From assembly GCA_000431975.1 (NCBI GenBank), contig HF988580.1, forward strand, positions 1 through 13,373: a stretch of DNA of 13,373 bases. The letters run 5' to 3'. The notes beneath the pieces are model-generated. The model did not search any database. It worked only from the letters and a program-made list of their open reading frames with translations, and was not told the origin of the DNA. Made by a program: the position numbers and the translations under genes. This DNA is from Prevotella sp. CAG:924. GTDB lineage: Bacteria; Bacteroidota; Bacteroidia; Bacteroidales; Bacteroidaceae. How positions within the stretch are numbered: the first letter of the stretch is position 1; each line of letters opens with the position of its first letter. Positions 6,981-13,317 of the stretch are shown here, in pieces.

Positions 6981-8282
6981 ATGGATTCGGTCCGACCTCT
7001 TACACTCTATGAACTGAACGGTCTGCTGCGCGAGACCATAGAGACGACCCTGACCGGCACCTACTGGGTGGAGGCAGAGTTGTCGGAAGCCCGTGAGGTG
7101 CGTGGCCACTGCTATATGGAGCTGATACAGAAAGAGCCTTTCTCACCCACACCCGTAGCGCGTGCCTCGGCCAAATGCTGGCACTCCACATGGAGCCGGC
7201 TGCGCGTCCGCTTCGAGCGTGTGACCGGACAGACCATCCATGCGGGCATGAAAGTGCTGCTCGCTGTCACCGCCAACTACCACGAGGCCTACGGATTCTC
7301 ATGGATCGTGCAGGATATCGACCCGACCTATACCCTCGGTGACATGGCCCGCAAGCGCCTGGAGATCATCAAGCAGCTGAAGGCCGAAGGGGTGTTCGAT
7401 CTGCAAAGGGAGCTCACCCTGCCCGTCTTCGCCCAACACATCGCCGTCATCTCCAGTGAGGGGGCTGCCGGCTATGGCGATTTCTGCAACCAGCTTGCCG
7501 GCAACAACTACGGATATGCGTTCATGCCTACTCTCTTCCCCGCCGTCATGCAGGGCGAACAGGTAGAGCAATCGGTCATCGCTGCCCTGAATGCCATCAA
7601 CAGCCGCCTGCACGAGTTCGACTGTGTCGTAATCATCCGAGGCGGCGGGGCCACGGCCGATCTCAGCGGTTTCGACACCCTCTCTCTCGCGGAGAACGTC
7701 GCCAACTTTCCCCTACCCGTCATCACGGGCATCGGACACGAACGCGACGAAAGCATCCTCGACATGGTTGCCAACACACGGGTCAAGACACCGACGGCGG
7801 CAGCGGCCTATCTCATCGACCATCTCGCCCAGACCGATGCACTGCTTGAGGACTGCCGCATCCGCATTGCCGACCGCGTGCAACGGGTGCTCGAAGAGCG
7901 GCGACAGCGCCTCGACCGTTGTGCCGGACGCATCCCCATGCTCTTCTCTCTGGTCAAGACTCGCGAAGAGGCCCGCCTCACCCACCTCGCCGTCCGGCTG
8001 GCCAACGGCATGTTGCAGCAAGTCGAGCACGAGGGCTACACCCTCTCTACGCTCAGCCAACGGCTGGACGCCGCCGTGCGCCAGCGTCTCCTGCTCGACC
8101 ACCACCGCCTCGAGCAATACAGTCTGAGACTGCAAGCTCTCGATCCCCAGATCCTGTTGCGGCGGGGCTATAGCATCACGACACTCAACGGACATGTCGT
8201 GACGGATGCCACTCAGGTGAAGAAGGGTGACGAGATCGTCACAAGAGTAGAAAAGGGAACGCTCACATCTATCATAAAATAA
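6981..8282 (+). CDS. xseA: Exonuclease VII large subunit
   Basis: Exonuclease VII degrades single-stranded DNA from both ends in repair and recombination, and XseA is the catalytic subunit. The 433-residue protein shows an N-terminal OB-fold (about 5-115, beginning LTLYELN and containing GTYWVEAELSE). The catalytic core has IAVISSEGAAGYGDF (154-168), IIRGGGATADLSGFD (218-232) and GIGHERD (250-256, with the conserved His253). A long Arg/Leu/Glu-rich coiled coil (about 280-390) follows, and the C-terminal RRGYSI and GDEIVTRVEKG motifs close the protein. Length is close to E. coli XseA. It lies 6 bases after the protease gene and 5 bases before xseB. The segment EPFSPTPVARASAKCW in the OB-fold is the expected loop, without signs of disruption. 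Confidence 0.95.
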   Translation: MDSVRPLTLYELNGLLRETIETTLTGTYWVEAELSEAREVRGHCYMELIQKEPFSPTPVARASAKCWHSTWSRLRVRFERVTGQTIHAGMKVLLAVTANYHEAYGFSWIVQDIDPTYTLGDMARKRLEIIKQLKAEGVFDLQRELTLPVFAQHIAVISSEGAAGYGDFCNQLAGNNYGYAFMPTLFPAVMQGEQVEQSVIAALNAINSRLHEFDCVVIIRGGGATADLSGFDTLSLAENVANFPLPVITGIGHERDESILDMVANTRVKTPTAAAAYLIDHLAQTDALLEDCRIRIADRVQRVLEERRQRLDRCAGRIPMLFSLVKTREEARLTHLAVRLANGMLQQVEHEGYTLSTLSQRLDAAVRQRLLLDHHRLEQYSLRLQALDPQILLRRGYSITTLNGHVVTDATQVKKGDEIVTRVEKGTLTSIIK

Positions 8283-8287
8283 GCATT

Positions 8288-8545
8288 ATGAAGCAAGAAC
8301 ACAAGACATACGAAGAGGCCCTCCACGAGCTCGAGGCCATTGTCGACAAGATGGAGAACAACCAGCTAGGTCTCGACGAGCTCACCTCACAGCTCAAGCA
8401 TGCCCAACAGCTCATCAAGCTCTGCAAAGACCGCCTGACAAAAACCGACACGGAGATCCGCCGGATACTCGAGAAAGGCGACAAATCTGAGACCGCCATA
8501 TCCCCAAACGATAAAGTACACCGGACAGAACAAGAGGAAGAATAA
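8288..8545 (+). CDS. xseB: Exonuclease VII small subunit
   Basis: This 85-residue helical protein carries the XseB pattern YEEALHELEAIVDKMENNQLGLDELTSQL (about residues 9-38), followed by QLIKLCKDRLTKTDTEIRRIL. XseB binds along the XseA coiled coil and is needed for exonuclease VII activity. The ATG is 5 bases after the xseA stop, so the two subunits are made from one transcript. The final 25 residues are polar and probably disordered. The next gene starts 100 bases later behind its own promoter. Confidence 0.95.
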   Translation: MKQEHKTYEEALHELEAIVDKMENNQLGLDELTSQLKHAQQLIKLCKDRLTKTDTEIRRILEKGDKSETAISPNDKVHRTEQEEE

Positions 8546-8573
8546 TCGGTATCAGGAAAAATTGCGACGAAAA

Positions 8574-8606
8574 GTTGCATATTATCACAGAAACCCGTAA
8601 TTTTGC
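8574..8606 (+). promoter_or_regulatory. Bacteroidetes-type promoter of ilvE
   Basis: TAATTTTGC at 8598-8606 is a full match to TAnnTTTGY. GTTG at 8574-8577 lies 20 bases upstream as a near-consensus -33 box. The leader to the ATG at 8646 is about 30 bases and AT-rich, with no clear Shine-Dalgarno sequence, as is usual in Bacteroidota. Confidence 0.78.
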
Positions 8607-8645
8607 ATTCATATTAATAAGACTTTAACTAAACTGCATAAAAAA

Positions 8646-9662
8646 ATGAAAGACTTAGACTGGGCTAATCTGTCATTCGGCTATATGAAGACAGATTACA
8701 ATGTCCGTTGCTACTATCGCGACGGCAAGTGGGGCGAAATAGAAGTTTGCTCCGACGAGTATCTCCGCCTGCACATGGCAGCCACCTGCCTGCACTATGG
8801 CCAGGAAGCATTCGAGGGTCTGAAGGCCTACCGCTGTCCTGACGGCAAGGTACGCGTCTTCCGCATGGACGAGAACGCTGCCCGTCTGCAGAGCACCTGC
8901 CGCGGCATTGTCATGCCCGAGGTGCCCACCGAGCTCTTTGAGGAGATGGTGAAGAAGGTAGTACGTCTCAACCAGGAGTACATCCCCACCTATGAGAGCG
9001 GTGCCACACTCTATATCCGTCCGTTGCTCATCGGTACGAGCGCACAGGTAGGCGTGCATCCCTCAAAGGAATACTGCTTCCTGATCTTCGTCACACCAGT
9101 AGGTCCTTACTTCAAGGGCGGATTCTCCTCCAATCCCTATGTCATCATCCGCGACTACGACCGTGCCGCTCCTCTGGGAACGGGTATCTATAAGGTGGGT
9201 GGCAACTATGCCGCTTCCCTCAAGGCCAACAAGATTGCTCACGAGAAGGGCTATGCGTCAGAGTTCTATCTCGACTCAAAGGAGAAGAAATATGTGGACG
9301 AATGTGGTGCCGCCAACTTCTTCGGCATCAAGAACAACACATACGTGACCCCGAAGTCAACCTCCATCCTGCCTTCCATCACCAACAAGAGCCTGATGCA
9401 GATCGCAGAGGATCTGGGTCTGAAGGTGGAGCGTCGTCCCATCCCCGAAGAAGAGCTCGACACCTTCGAGGAGGCCGGAGCATGCGGTACAGCCGCTGTC
9501 ATCTCACCAATCTCTCACCTCGATGATCTGGAGACGGGCAAGGTGTACAACTTCGGTGAGAAGCCGGGCCCATGGTCGACAAAGCTCTACAACACCCTCC
9601 GCGGCATCCAGTACGGTACCGTCGAGGACAAGCACGGCTGGACAACGGTCGTAATTGAGTAA
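8646..9662 (+). CDS. ilvE: Branched-chain amino acid aminotransferase
   Basis: This PLP enzyme transfers amino groups between glutamate and the 2-oxoacids of Leu, Ile and Val. The 338-residue protein is a fold-type IV aminotransferase. CLHYGQEAFEGLKAYR (about 48-63) is the typical N-terminal motif. Lys183 in YKVGGNYAAS is the expected Schiff-base lysine, and Glu219 in DECGAANFF is the conserved glutamate that binds the pyridine nitrogen. GTAAVISPI (281-289) forms the phosphate-binding loop. Length and motif spacing fit the longer BCAT type found in Bacteroidota and eukaryotes rather than the shorter E. coli IlvE. It has its own promoter and a terminator, so it is probably a single-gene unit. 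Confidence 0.95.
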   Translation: MKDLDWANLSFGYMKTDYNVRCYYRDGKWGEIEVCSDEYLRLHMAATCLHYGQEAFEGLKAYRCPDGKVRVFRMDENAARLQSTCRGIVMPEVPTELFEEMVKKVVRLNQEYIPTYESGATLYIRPLLIGTSAQVGVHPSKEYCFLIFVTPVGPYFKGGFSSNPYVIIRDYDRAAPLGTGIYKVGGNYAASLKANKIAHEKGYASEFYLDSKEKKYVDECGAANFFGIKNNTYVTPKSTSILPSITNKSLMQIAEDLGLKVERRPIPEEELDTFEEAGACGTAAVISPISHLDDLETGKVYNFGEKPGPWSTKLYNTLRGIQYGTVEDKHGWTTVVIE

Positions 9663-9696
9663 TACGAACCTGTTCGGAATTCATTATCTGATATAC

Positions 9697-9737
9697 AAGG
9701 CGTTCATCGGTCACAAGGGCCGGCGGACGCCTTTTTT
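9697..9737 (+). terminator. Probable terminator of ilvE
   Basis: AAGGCGT (9697-9703) pairs with ACGCCTT (9727-9733), extended by a G-T pair and a C-G pair. The loop is about 19 bases and a run of six T (9732-9737) follows at and beyond the base of the stem. It lies 35 bases after the ilvE stop. The large loop makes it less certain than the feo terminator. Confidence 0.6.
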
Positions 9738-9752
9738 GTGATGTTCGGCCCG

Positions 9753-9780
9753 TTGTCTGTCCAAAAATCCGTATCTTTGC
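9753..9780 (+). promoter_or_regulatory. Promoter of topB (-7 box clear, -33 weak)
   Basis: TATCTTTGC at 9772-9780 is a full match to the Bacteroidetes -7 consensus TAnnTTTGY, 22 bases before the topB ATG. The only TTG upstream at a plausible distance (9753-9755) leaves a 16-base spacer, shorter than the usual 19-21, so the -33 element is poor. Confidence 0.6.
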
Positions 9781-9802
9781 AGACAAAACAAAAACAAGAC
9801 AG

Positions 9803-11761
9803 ATGAAAGTTTGTATCGCGGAGAAACCCAGCGTGGCCAAGGACATCGCACGCATCCTCGGAGCCAACGAGCCGCACGACGGCTATATGGAAGGCAACGG
9901 CTACCAGGTGACGTGGACCTTCGGACACCTATGCGAGCTCAAGGAGCCCAACGACTACCAGCCCAACTGGCGTTTCTGGACTCTTGCTGCCCTTCCCATG
10001 ATTCCTCAGCGTTTCGGCATCAAGCTCATCCCCGACCGTGGCATTGAGAAACAATTCAACACCATCAAGAGTCTCTATGCCAAGGCCGATGAGGTGATCA
10101 ACTGCGGTGATGCCGGTCAGGAAGGTGAGCTCATCCAACGCTGGGTGATGCAGCTTGCCGGCGTGCGCTGTCCCGTACGCCGGTTGTGGATCTCCTCCAT
10201 GACTGACGAGGCCATCCGTGAAGGCTTCAACTCCCTGAAGCCCCAGGACGACTACCAGAGCCTGTATATGGCCGGCCTCTGCCGTGCCATCGGTGACTGG
10301 CTCCTCGGCATGAATGCCACCCGTCTCTACACCCTGCGCTACGGACGCAACCGGCAGGTGCTGAGCATCGGCCGCGTACAGACTCCCACCCTCGCCCTCA
10401 TCGTTCAACGCCAGAAGGAGATCGACTCCTTCGTCCCCGAGCCCTACTGGGTCCTCGCCACCGTCTACCGTGATACGACCTTCACCGCTACCAAAGGCCG
10501 TTACAACAGTAAGGAAGAGGGTGAGAAGGACTTCAGCCTCATAGAAGGAAAGCCCTTCATCATCACTGGCGTACAGAAGAAGCAGGGACGCGAGCCGGCC
10601 AAACAGCTCTACGACCTCACCTCCCTACAGGTGGACTGCAACAGGAAGTTCGGCTACTCGGCCGAGATGACGCTCAACCTGATCCAAGGCCTCTACGAGA
10701 AGAAGCTCACCACCTATCCGCGTGTCGACACCCAGTATCTCTCTGACGATATCTATCCCAAGTGTCCCGGCATCCTCAACGGTGTCAGCCAGATGACCGT
10801 GAGCGGGCAAAAGGTCTACCTGCAACTCATCAAGGACCTGGCTGCCATCTCAAAGACGCTGCCAAAGTCGAAGCGTGTCTTCGACACCTCCAAGGTGACC
10901 GACCACCACGCCATCATCCCCACGGGGCAGGTGACGGTAGGACTGAGCGATGCCGAACGGCATGTCTACGACCTCATCGTCCGACGGTTCATCGCCGTGT
11001 TCTATCCCGACTGTCAGTTCGCGACGACCACCGTCACGGGTACGGTCGCCGATGCCAACGGTCAGCCCGACAAGGATCTGAGTCTGGAGTTCAAGGCCTC
11101 AGGAAAGGAGATCCTCAAGCCGGGCTGGCGTGTCGTCTACGGATCGGACAATCAGGGCGACACGGAAGGCGACAGCCAGAGTGACAGCTCCCAAGGCACA
11201 AAGGCCAAGCCGCAGACTTCCATCCTGCCTCATTTCGTGAAAGGCGAGTCGGGTCCGCACAAGCCCACCCTCACGGAGAAGATGACCGTTCCTCCCAAGC
11301 ACTACACCGAGGCCTCCCTGCTACGGGCCATGGAGACAGCAGGCAAGCTCGTCGACGACGACGAGCTCCGGGCTGCCATGAAGGAGAACGGCATCGGACG
11401 TCCTTCATCACGTGCCGGCATCATCGAGACACTCTTTAAACGCCACTACATACGCCGTGAGCGTAAGAACATCGTGGCTACACCGACAGGCATACAGCTC
11501 ATCGACACCATCCACGAGAAGCTCCTCACCAGCGTGGAGCTCACGGGTATCTGGGAAAAGAAGCTCCGCGACATCGAACACCATAAATACGATGCCGCCC
11601 GGTTCATCGACGAGCTCAAGCAGCAGATCACCTCCATCGTACACGATGTGATGCGCGACAACAGCGACCGGCATATCGACGGTGAGGCCGACGCCCAACC
11701 CACGCCTGCACCCAAAGGAGGTCCCCGTGGAAGCGGGAAGAAGACAGCCAAAGCGGAATAA
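9803..11761 (+). CDS. topB: DNA topoisomerase III
   Basis: This type IA topoisomerase passes one DNA strand through a transient break and resolves recombination and replication intermediates. The 652-residue protein begins with a TOPRIM domain: MKVCIAEKPSVAKDIA with Glu7, and the acidic motif GDAGQEGEL (102-110, Asp103 and Glu107). SIGRVQTPTLALI (188-200) follows. The active-site tyrosine is Tyr305 in TTYPRVDT. HHAIIPTG (368-375) and ENGIGRPSSRA (528-538) are further family motifs. Length is close to E. coli TopB (653 residues). A hydrophilic Asp/Ser/Gln/Gly-rich stretch at about 449-472 looks like an insertion, and the C-terminus is a short Pro/Lys-rich tail without zinc-finger cysteines. 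No conjugation genes are nearby, so this looks like the chromosomal copy rather than an ICE-borne one. Confidence 0.95.
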   Translation: MKVCIAEKPSVAKDIARILGANEPHDGYMEGNGYQVTWTFGHLCELKEPNDYQPNWRFWTLAALPMIPQRFGIKLIPDRGIEKQFNTIKSLYAKADEVINCGDAGQEGELIQRWVMQLAGVRCPVRRLWISSMTDEAIREGFNSLKPQDDYQSLYMAGLCRAIGDWLLGMNATRLYTLRYGRNRQVLSIGRVQTPTLALIVQRQKEIDSFVPEPYWVLATVYRDTTFTATKGRYNSKEEGEKDFSLIEGKPFIITGVQKKQGREPAKQLYDLTSLQVDCNRKFGYSAEMTLNLIQGLYEKKLTTYPRVDTQYLSDDIYPKCPGILNGVSQMTVSGQKVYLQLIKDLAAISKTLPKSKRVFDTSKVTDHHAIIPTGQVTVGLSDAERHVYDLIVRRFIAVFYPDCQFATTTVTGTVADANGQPDKDLSLEFKASGKEILKPGWRVVYGSDNQGDTEGDSQSDSSQGTKAKPQTSILPHFVKGESGPHKPTLTEKMTVPPKHYTEASLLRAMETAGKLVDDDELRAAMKENGIGRPSSRAGIIETLFKRHYIRRERKNIVATPTGIQLIDTIHEKLLTSVELTGIWEKKLRDIEHHKYDAARFIDELKQQITSIVHDVMRDNSDRHIDGEADAQPTPAPKGGPRGSGKKTAKAE

Positions 11762-11788
11762 GCCGTCACGAGCTGCCCCATGACAATA

Positions 11789-11826
11789 ACGGCGGAGACA
11801 CATCACCATCGATGTGTCCCCGCCGT
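11789..11826. terminator. Long hairpin after topB, possibly bidirectional terminator
   Basis: A 16-bp stem with a single A/C mismatch (11789-11804 with 11811-11826) closes a 6-base loop (ACCATC), 27 bases after the topB stop. No strong T run follows on the + strand. On the - strand it is followed by TTATTGTC. Its position between topB and the short minus-strand ORF fits a hairpin shared by convergent genes. Confidence 0.6.
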
Positions 11827-11845
11827 CTCCATATCCTATCAATCA

Positions 11846-11986
11846 TTATCCCAAATCAGCATTAAAAGTTTGTGATTTAATAACTTGAGATGATCTTCCT
11901 AACCATCTCCAATCCTTCCGCACTTCTTCACGAAACGCCCCCATCCAAGTACGCATACCGGCGTTGCTGGTCTCGGGTTCATTCAT
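11846..11986 (-). CDS. Possible small ORF or gene remnant, 46 residues, unknown function
   Basis: Reading the minus strand, ATG at 11986-11984 opens 46 codons ending with TAA at 11848-11846. The frame is open nine codons further upstream, to a TAG at 12016-12014. The predicted protein starts MNEPETSNAG, then has TWMGAFREEV and KDWRWLG, and ends FNADLG. This is a protein-like composition with a short amphipathic, Trp-rich helix. I do not recognise a family. The second half uses AT-rich codons (ATT, AAA, TCA, TTT) unlike the GC-rich neighbours. No good promoter is seen; a weak TATTTTTAG precedes the start on this strand. A strong hairpin 20 bases past the stop could end its transcript. It could be a real microprotein, the 3' remnant of a decayed gene, or chance. 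Confidence 0.3.
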   Translation of the reverse strand: MNEPETSNAGMRTWMGAFREEVRKDWRWLGRSSQVIKSQTFNADLG

Positions 11987-12030
11987 AACCAGATAATGTA
12001 AATAGGGATTTTCCTAAAAATAATATGGAT

Positions 12031-12050
12031 TTATGCTTGCAGAAGCATAA
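12031..12050. repeat. Perfect inverted repeat overlapping the -33 box (possible operator)
   Basis: TTATGCTT (12031-12038) and AAGCATAA (12043-12050) are perfect inverted copies separated by GCAG. The left arm overlaps the presumed -33 element CTTG (12036-12039) of the downstream promoter, where a dimeric regulator could compete with RNA polymerase. No regulator gene is nearby, so the operator role is inference. Confidence 0.4.
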
Positions 12051-12068
12051 ACGATGCAGTAAATTTGT
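12036..12068 (+). promoter_or_regulatory. Bacteroidetes-type promoter of the lipoprotein gene
   Basis: TAAATTTGT at 12060-12068 matches TAnnTTTGY. CTTG at 12036-12039 lies 20 bases upstream as a three-of-four -33 box. The leader to the ATG at 12122 is about 45 bases and AT-rich, with a purine-rich AAGGAAAAAG some 30 bases before the start. Confidence 0.7.
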
Positions 12069-12121
12069 AACATAAAATAAATTCCAAGGAAAAAGAACAT
12101 TAATCATAAAAACGAAATATT

Positions 12122-12694
12122 ATGAAAAAGTTTACATCTATCTTCGCAACGATGATATTGGCTGTCTTGTCACTGACATTTGTCAGCTGCGACGACGATA
12201 GCTATATAGCCGATTCCCTTTGGGGAGTATGGGAAGGCGATATGTACGTAACGAGCGAATGGAACGGGCACACCTACTACTCGTCCTACTCTGTTCTGGC
12301 CTTCGACAAGGACCCCTACGAATATTCTTCCGGCACCGGCTACTGGATCGACTACTACAGCGATGCTCCACGCGACTACTATGCGAGCCACATTATATGG
12401 CAGGTAAACAACCGTAACATTGAGATCTATTCGCGTGAAGACGACACCTACTTCACCATATACGACTATTCGCTCTCTGACAACTGGTTCAGCGGTACTA
12501 TCCTGAGCGAGGATGGTGATCCCATGCAGTTCAGACTGCGCAAGACATCATCGCCCAACTGGGGTGACTACGACTGGGGATGGGACAGCTGGTACGGATA
12601 TCCCAACTACGCACCTTCCAAGACCCGCGCCCTGGACAACGACACCCTCAACAAGCCCGTAAGAAAGATCATGAAGAGACCGGCAGCCGAATGA
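12122..12694 (+). CDS. Aromatic-rich lipoprotein of unknown function
   Basis: This 190-residue protein has a lipoprotein signal peptide: MKK, a hydrophobic core, and lipobox FVSC with the lipidated Cys at residue 23. The residues after it are Asp-Asp-Asp. A run of acidic residues near the mature N-terminus resembles the surface-export signals described in Bacteroidota, so exposure on the cell surface is plausible. The mature part starts with SLWGVWEGDMYV, a pattern often seen at the start of lipocalin-like beta-barrels, and holds about 20 tyrosines and 10 tryptophans in 168 residues. The C-terminus turns basic (PVRKIMKRPAAE). I do not recognise the family, and the lipocalin-like idea is only suggestive. 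It has its own promoter and a terminator-like hairpin and appears to be transcribed alone. Confidence 0.8.
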   Translation: MKKFTSIFATMILAVLSLTFVSCDDDSYIADSLWGVWEGDMYVTSEWNGHTYYSSYSVLAFDKDPYEYSSGTGYWIDYYSDAPRDYYASHIIWQVNNRNIEIYSREDDTYFTIYDYSLSDNWFSGTILSEDGDPMQFRLRKTSSPNWGDYDWGWDSWYGYPNYAPSKTRALDNDTLNKPVRKIMKRPAAE

Positions 12695-12725
12695 TAAATG
12701 TCAGCGTGCCTGTTTGGACAAGAAG

Positions 12726-12763
12726 TGCCGCCCTGCTGTGGAATGTCACACAGTAGGGCGGCA
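12726..12763 (+). terminator. Terminator-like hairpin after the lipoprotein gene
   Basis: A 15-bp stem (12726-12740 with 12749-12763, one G-T wobble) closes an 8-base loop, 31 bases after the lipoprotein stop. The stem is GC-rich. The following TTGTGTT is only partly T-rich, so a purely intrinsic terminator is likely but not textbook. Confidence 0.65.
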
Positions 12764-13077
12764 TTGTGTTGGCAGTCTCATTATGACGCCATACTGACTT
12801 ATACTGACATAGGTAGACACCCTATCAACACATAACATCTTGCCTCCGGACACTATAAGATCATCTGGTGCGGGCATCTATAAGTCTGCCACGCCCTATA
12901 TGGAAGAATGGCTGCCCGATAGCGGAATGAAGATGTCGGGAAAGATGGCCGGCAATAAGGAATCCATGGTGTTTTTATTTAACACACGACAGTTCGGGCA
13001 TGCAGGATCCTGTGCACACCACCGGATAGGGCAAAGGACCTCCGGTGAAAATGTCCGACCTTTGCAGGCAAAAAGTA
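12764..13077. other. Intergenic stretch without a convincing gene
   Basis: This stretch has no supportable CDS. A TTG-started frame at 12840-13109 and a minus-strand frame at 12896-13099 are open but lack family signals. Short elements seen are a 10-bp tandem pair (ATACTGACTT 12791-12800, ATACTGACAT 12801-12810), an imperfect hairpin at 12867-12895, a 10-bp palindrome CAGGATCCTG (13003-13012), and inverted arms GCAAAGG (13031-13037) and CCTTTGC (13059-13065) containing a near-promoter GACCTTTGC. Confidence 0.5.
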
Positions 13078-13217
13078 CGCAATTCTCATTTTCCCCCAAA
13101 ATCTGCTAAAAGACCCTGAAAAGTGCCATTTGGGACCAATAATCACTCGCAATTCTCGTTTTCCCCCAAAATATGCTAAAAGACCCTGAAAAGTGCCATT
13201 TGGGACCAATAATCACT
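13078..13217. repeat. Two tandem copies of a 70-bp repeat
   Basis: Copies at 13078-13147 and 13148-13217 are directly adjacent and differ at only two of 70 positions (A at 13088 versus G at 13158, and C at 13103 versus A at 13173). Each unit begins CGCAATTCTC, contains CCCAAA and TTTGGG arms that could form a weak stem, and ends GGGACCAATAATCACT. The 70-bp period is not a multiple of three, and no reading frame is conserved through it, so it is not a coding repeat. Similarity stops sharply at both ends. Confidence 0.95.
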
Positions 13218-13317
13218 TGATTTTGAAACCAATGCTTACTTATCCCACGAACCAATGGAAATTTCTCTTCGCATCAATGGAAATATTTCATAGATCCAAT
13301 GCTTACTTTTTCGAGCA
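13206..13317. repeat. Degenerate array of five 22-23 bp units
   Basis: Units start at 13206 (CCAATAATCACTT), 13229 (CCAATGCTTACTT), 13252 (CCAATGGAAATTT), 13274 (TCAATGGAAATAT) and 13296 (CCAATGCTTACTT), with spacings of 23, 23, 22 and 22 bases. The first 13 bases of the second and fifth units are identical, and the third and fourth units share CAATGGAAAT. The remaining 9-10 bases of each unit vary. The first unit overlaps the end of the second 70-bp repeat. The regular spacing of about two helical turns would suit a row of protein-binding sites, but that is inference. Confidence 0.65.

Larger units (their letters stand above)
11762..12121. other. Intergenic region between topB and the lipoprotein gene
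   Basis: This 360-base stretch holds the topB-proximal hairpin (11789-11826), the possible small minus-strand ORF (11846-11986), an 8-bp inverted repeat (12031-12050) and the promoter of the lipoprotein gene. From about 11990 onward it is strongly AT-rich. Nothing else was recognised. Confidence 0.7.

Noticed and set aside
9803..11761. topB as a marker of an integrative conjugative element
   Set aside because: TopB is often carried on Bacteroidota ICEs, but no relaxase, tra gene, integrase or att site is present, and the neighbours are housekeeping genes.
12791..12810. 10-bp tandem pair ATACTGACTT / ATACTGACAT as a regulator site
   Set aside because: There are only two short copies, with no gene start or promoter close downstream, so it is easily due to chance.
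12840..13109. TTG-started frame of 89 codons in the right-hand intergenic region
   Set aside because: It has a weak start codon, no promoter at a proper distance and no family pattern, and its end lies inside the 70-bp repeat.
12979..13209. Minus-strand frame of 76 codons over the 70-bp repeats
   Set aside because: The 70-bp period shifts the frame between copies, so the two copies do not encode the same peptide. It appears to be a chance frame.
13078..13317. CRISPR array
   Set aside because: The 70-bp copies are adjacent without spacers, and the 22-23 bp units are too short and too degenerate. No cas genes are in the window.
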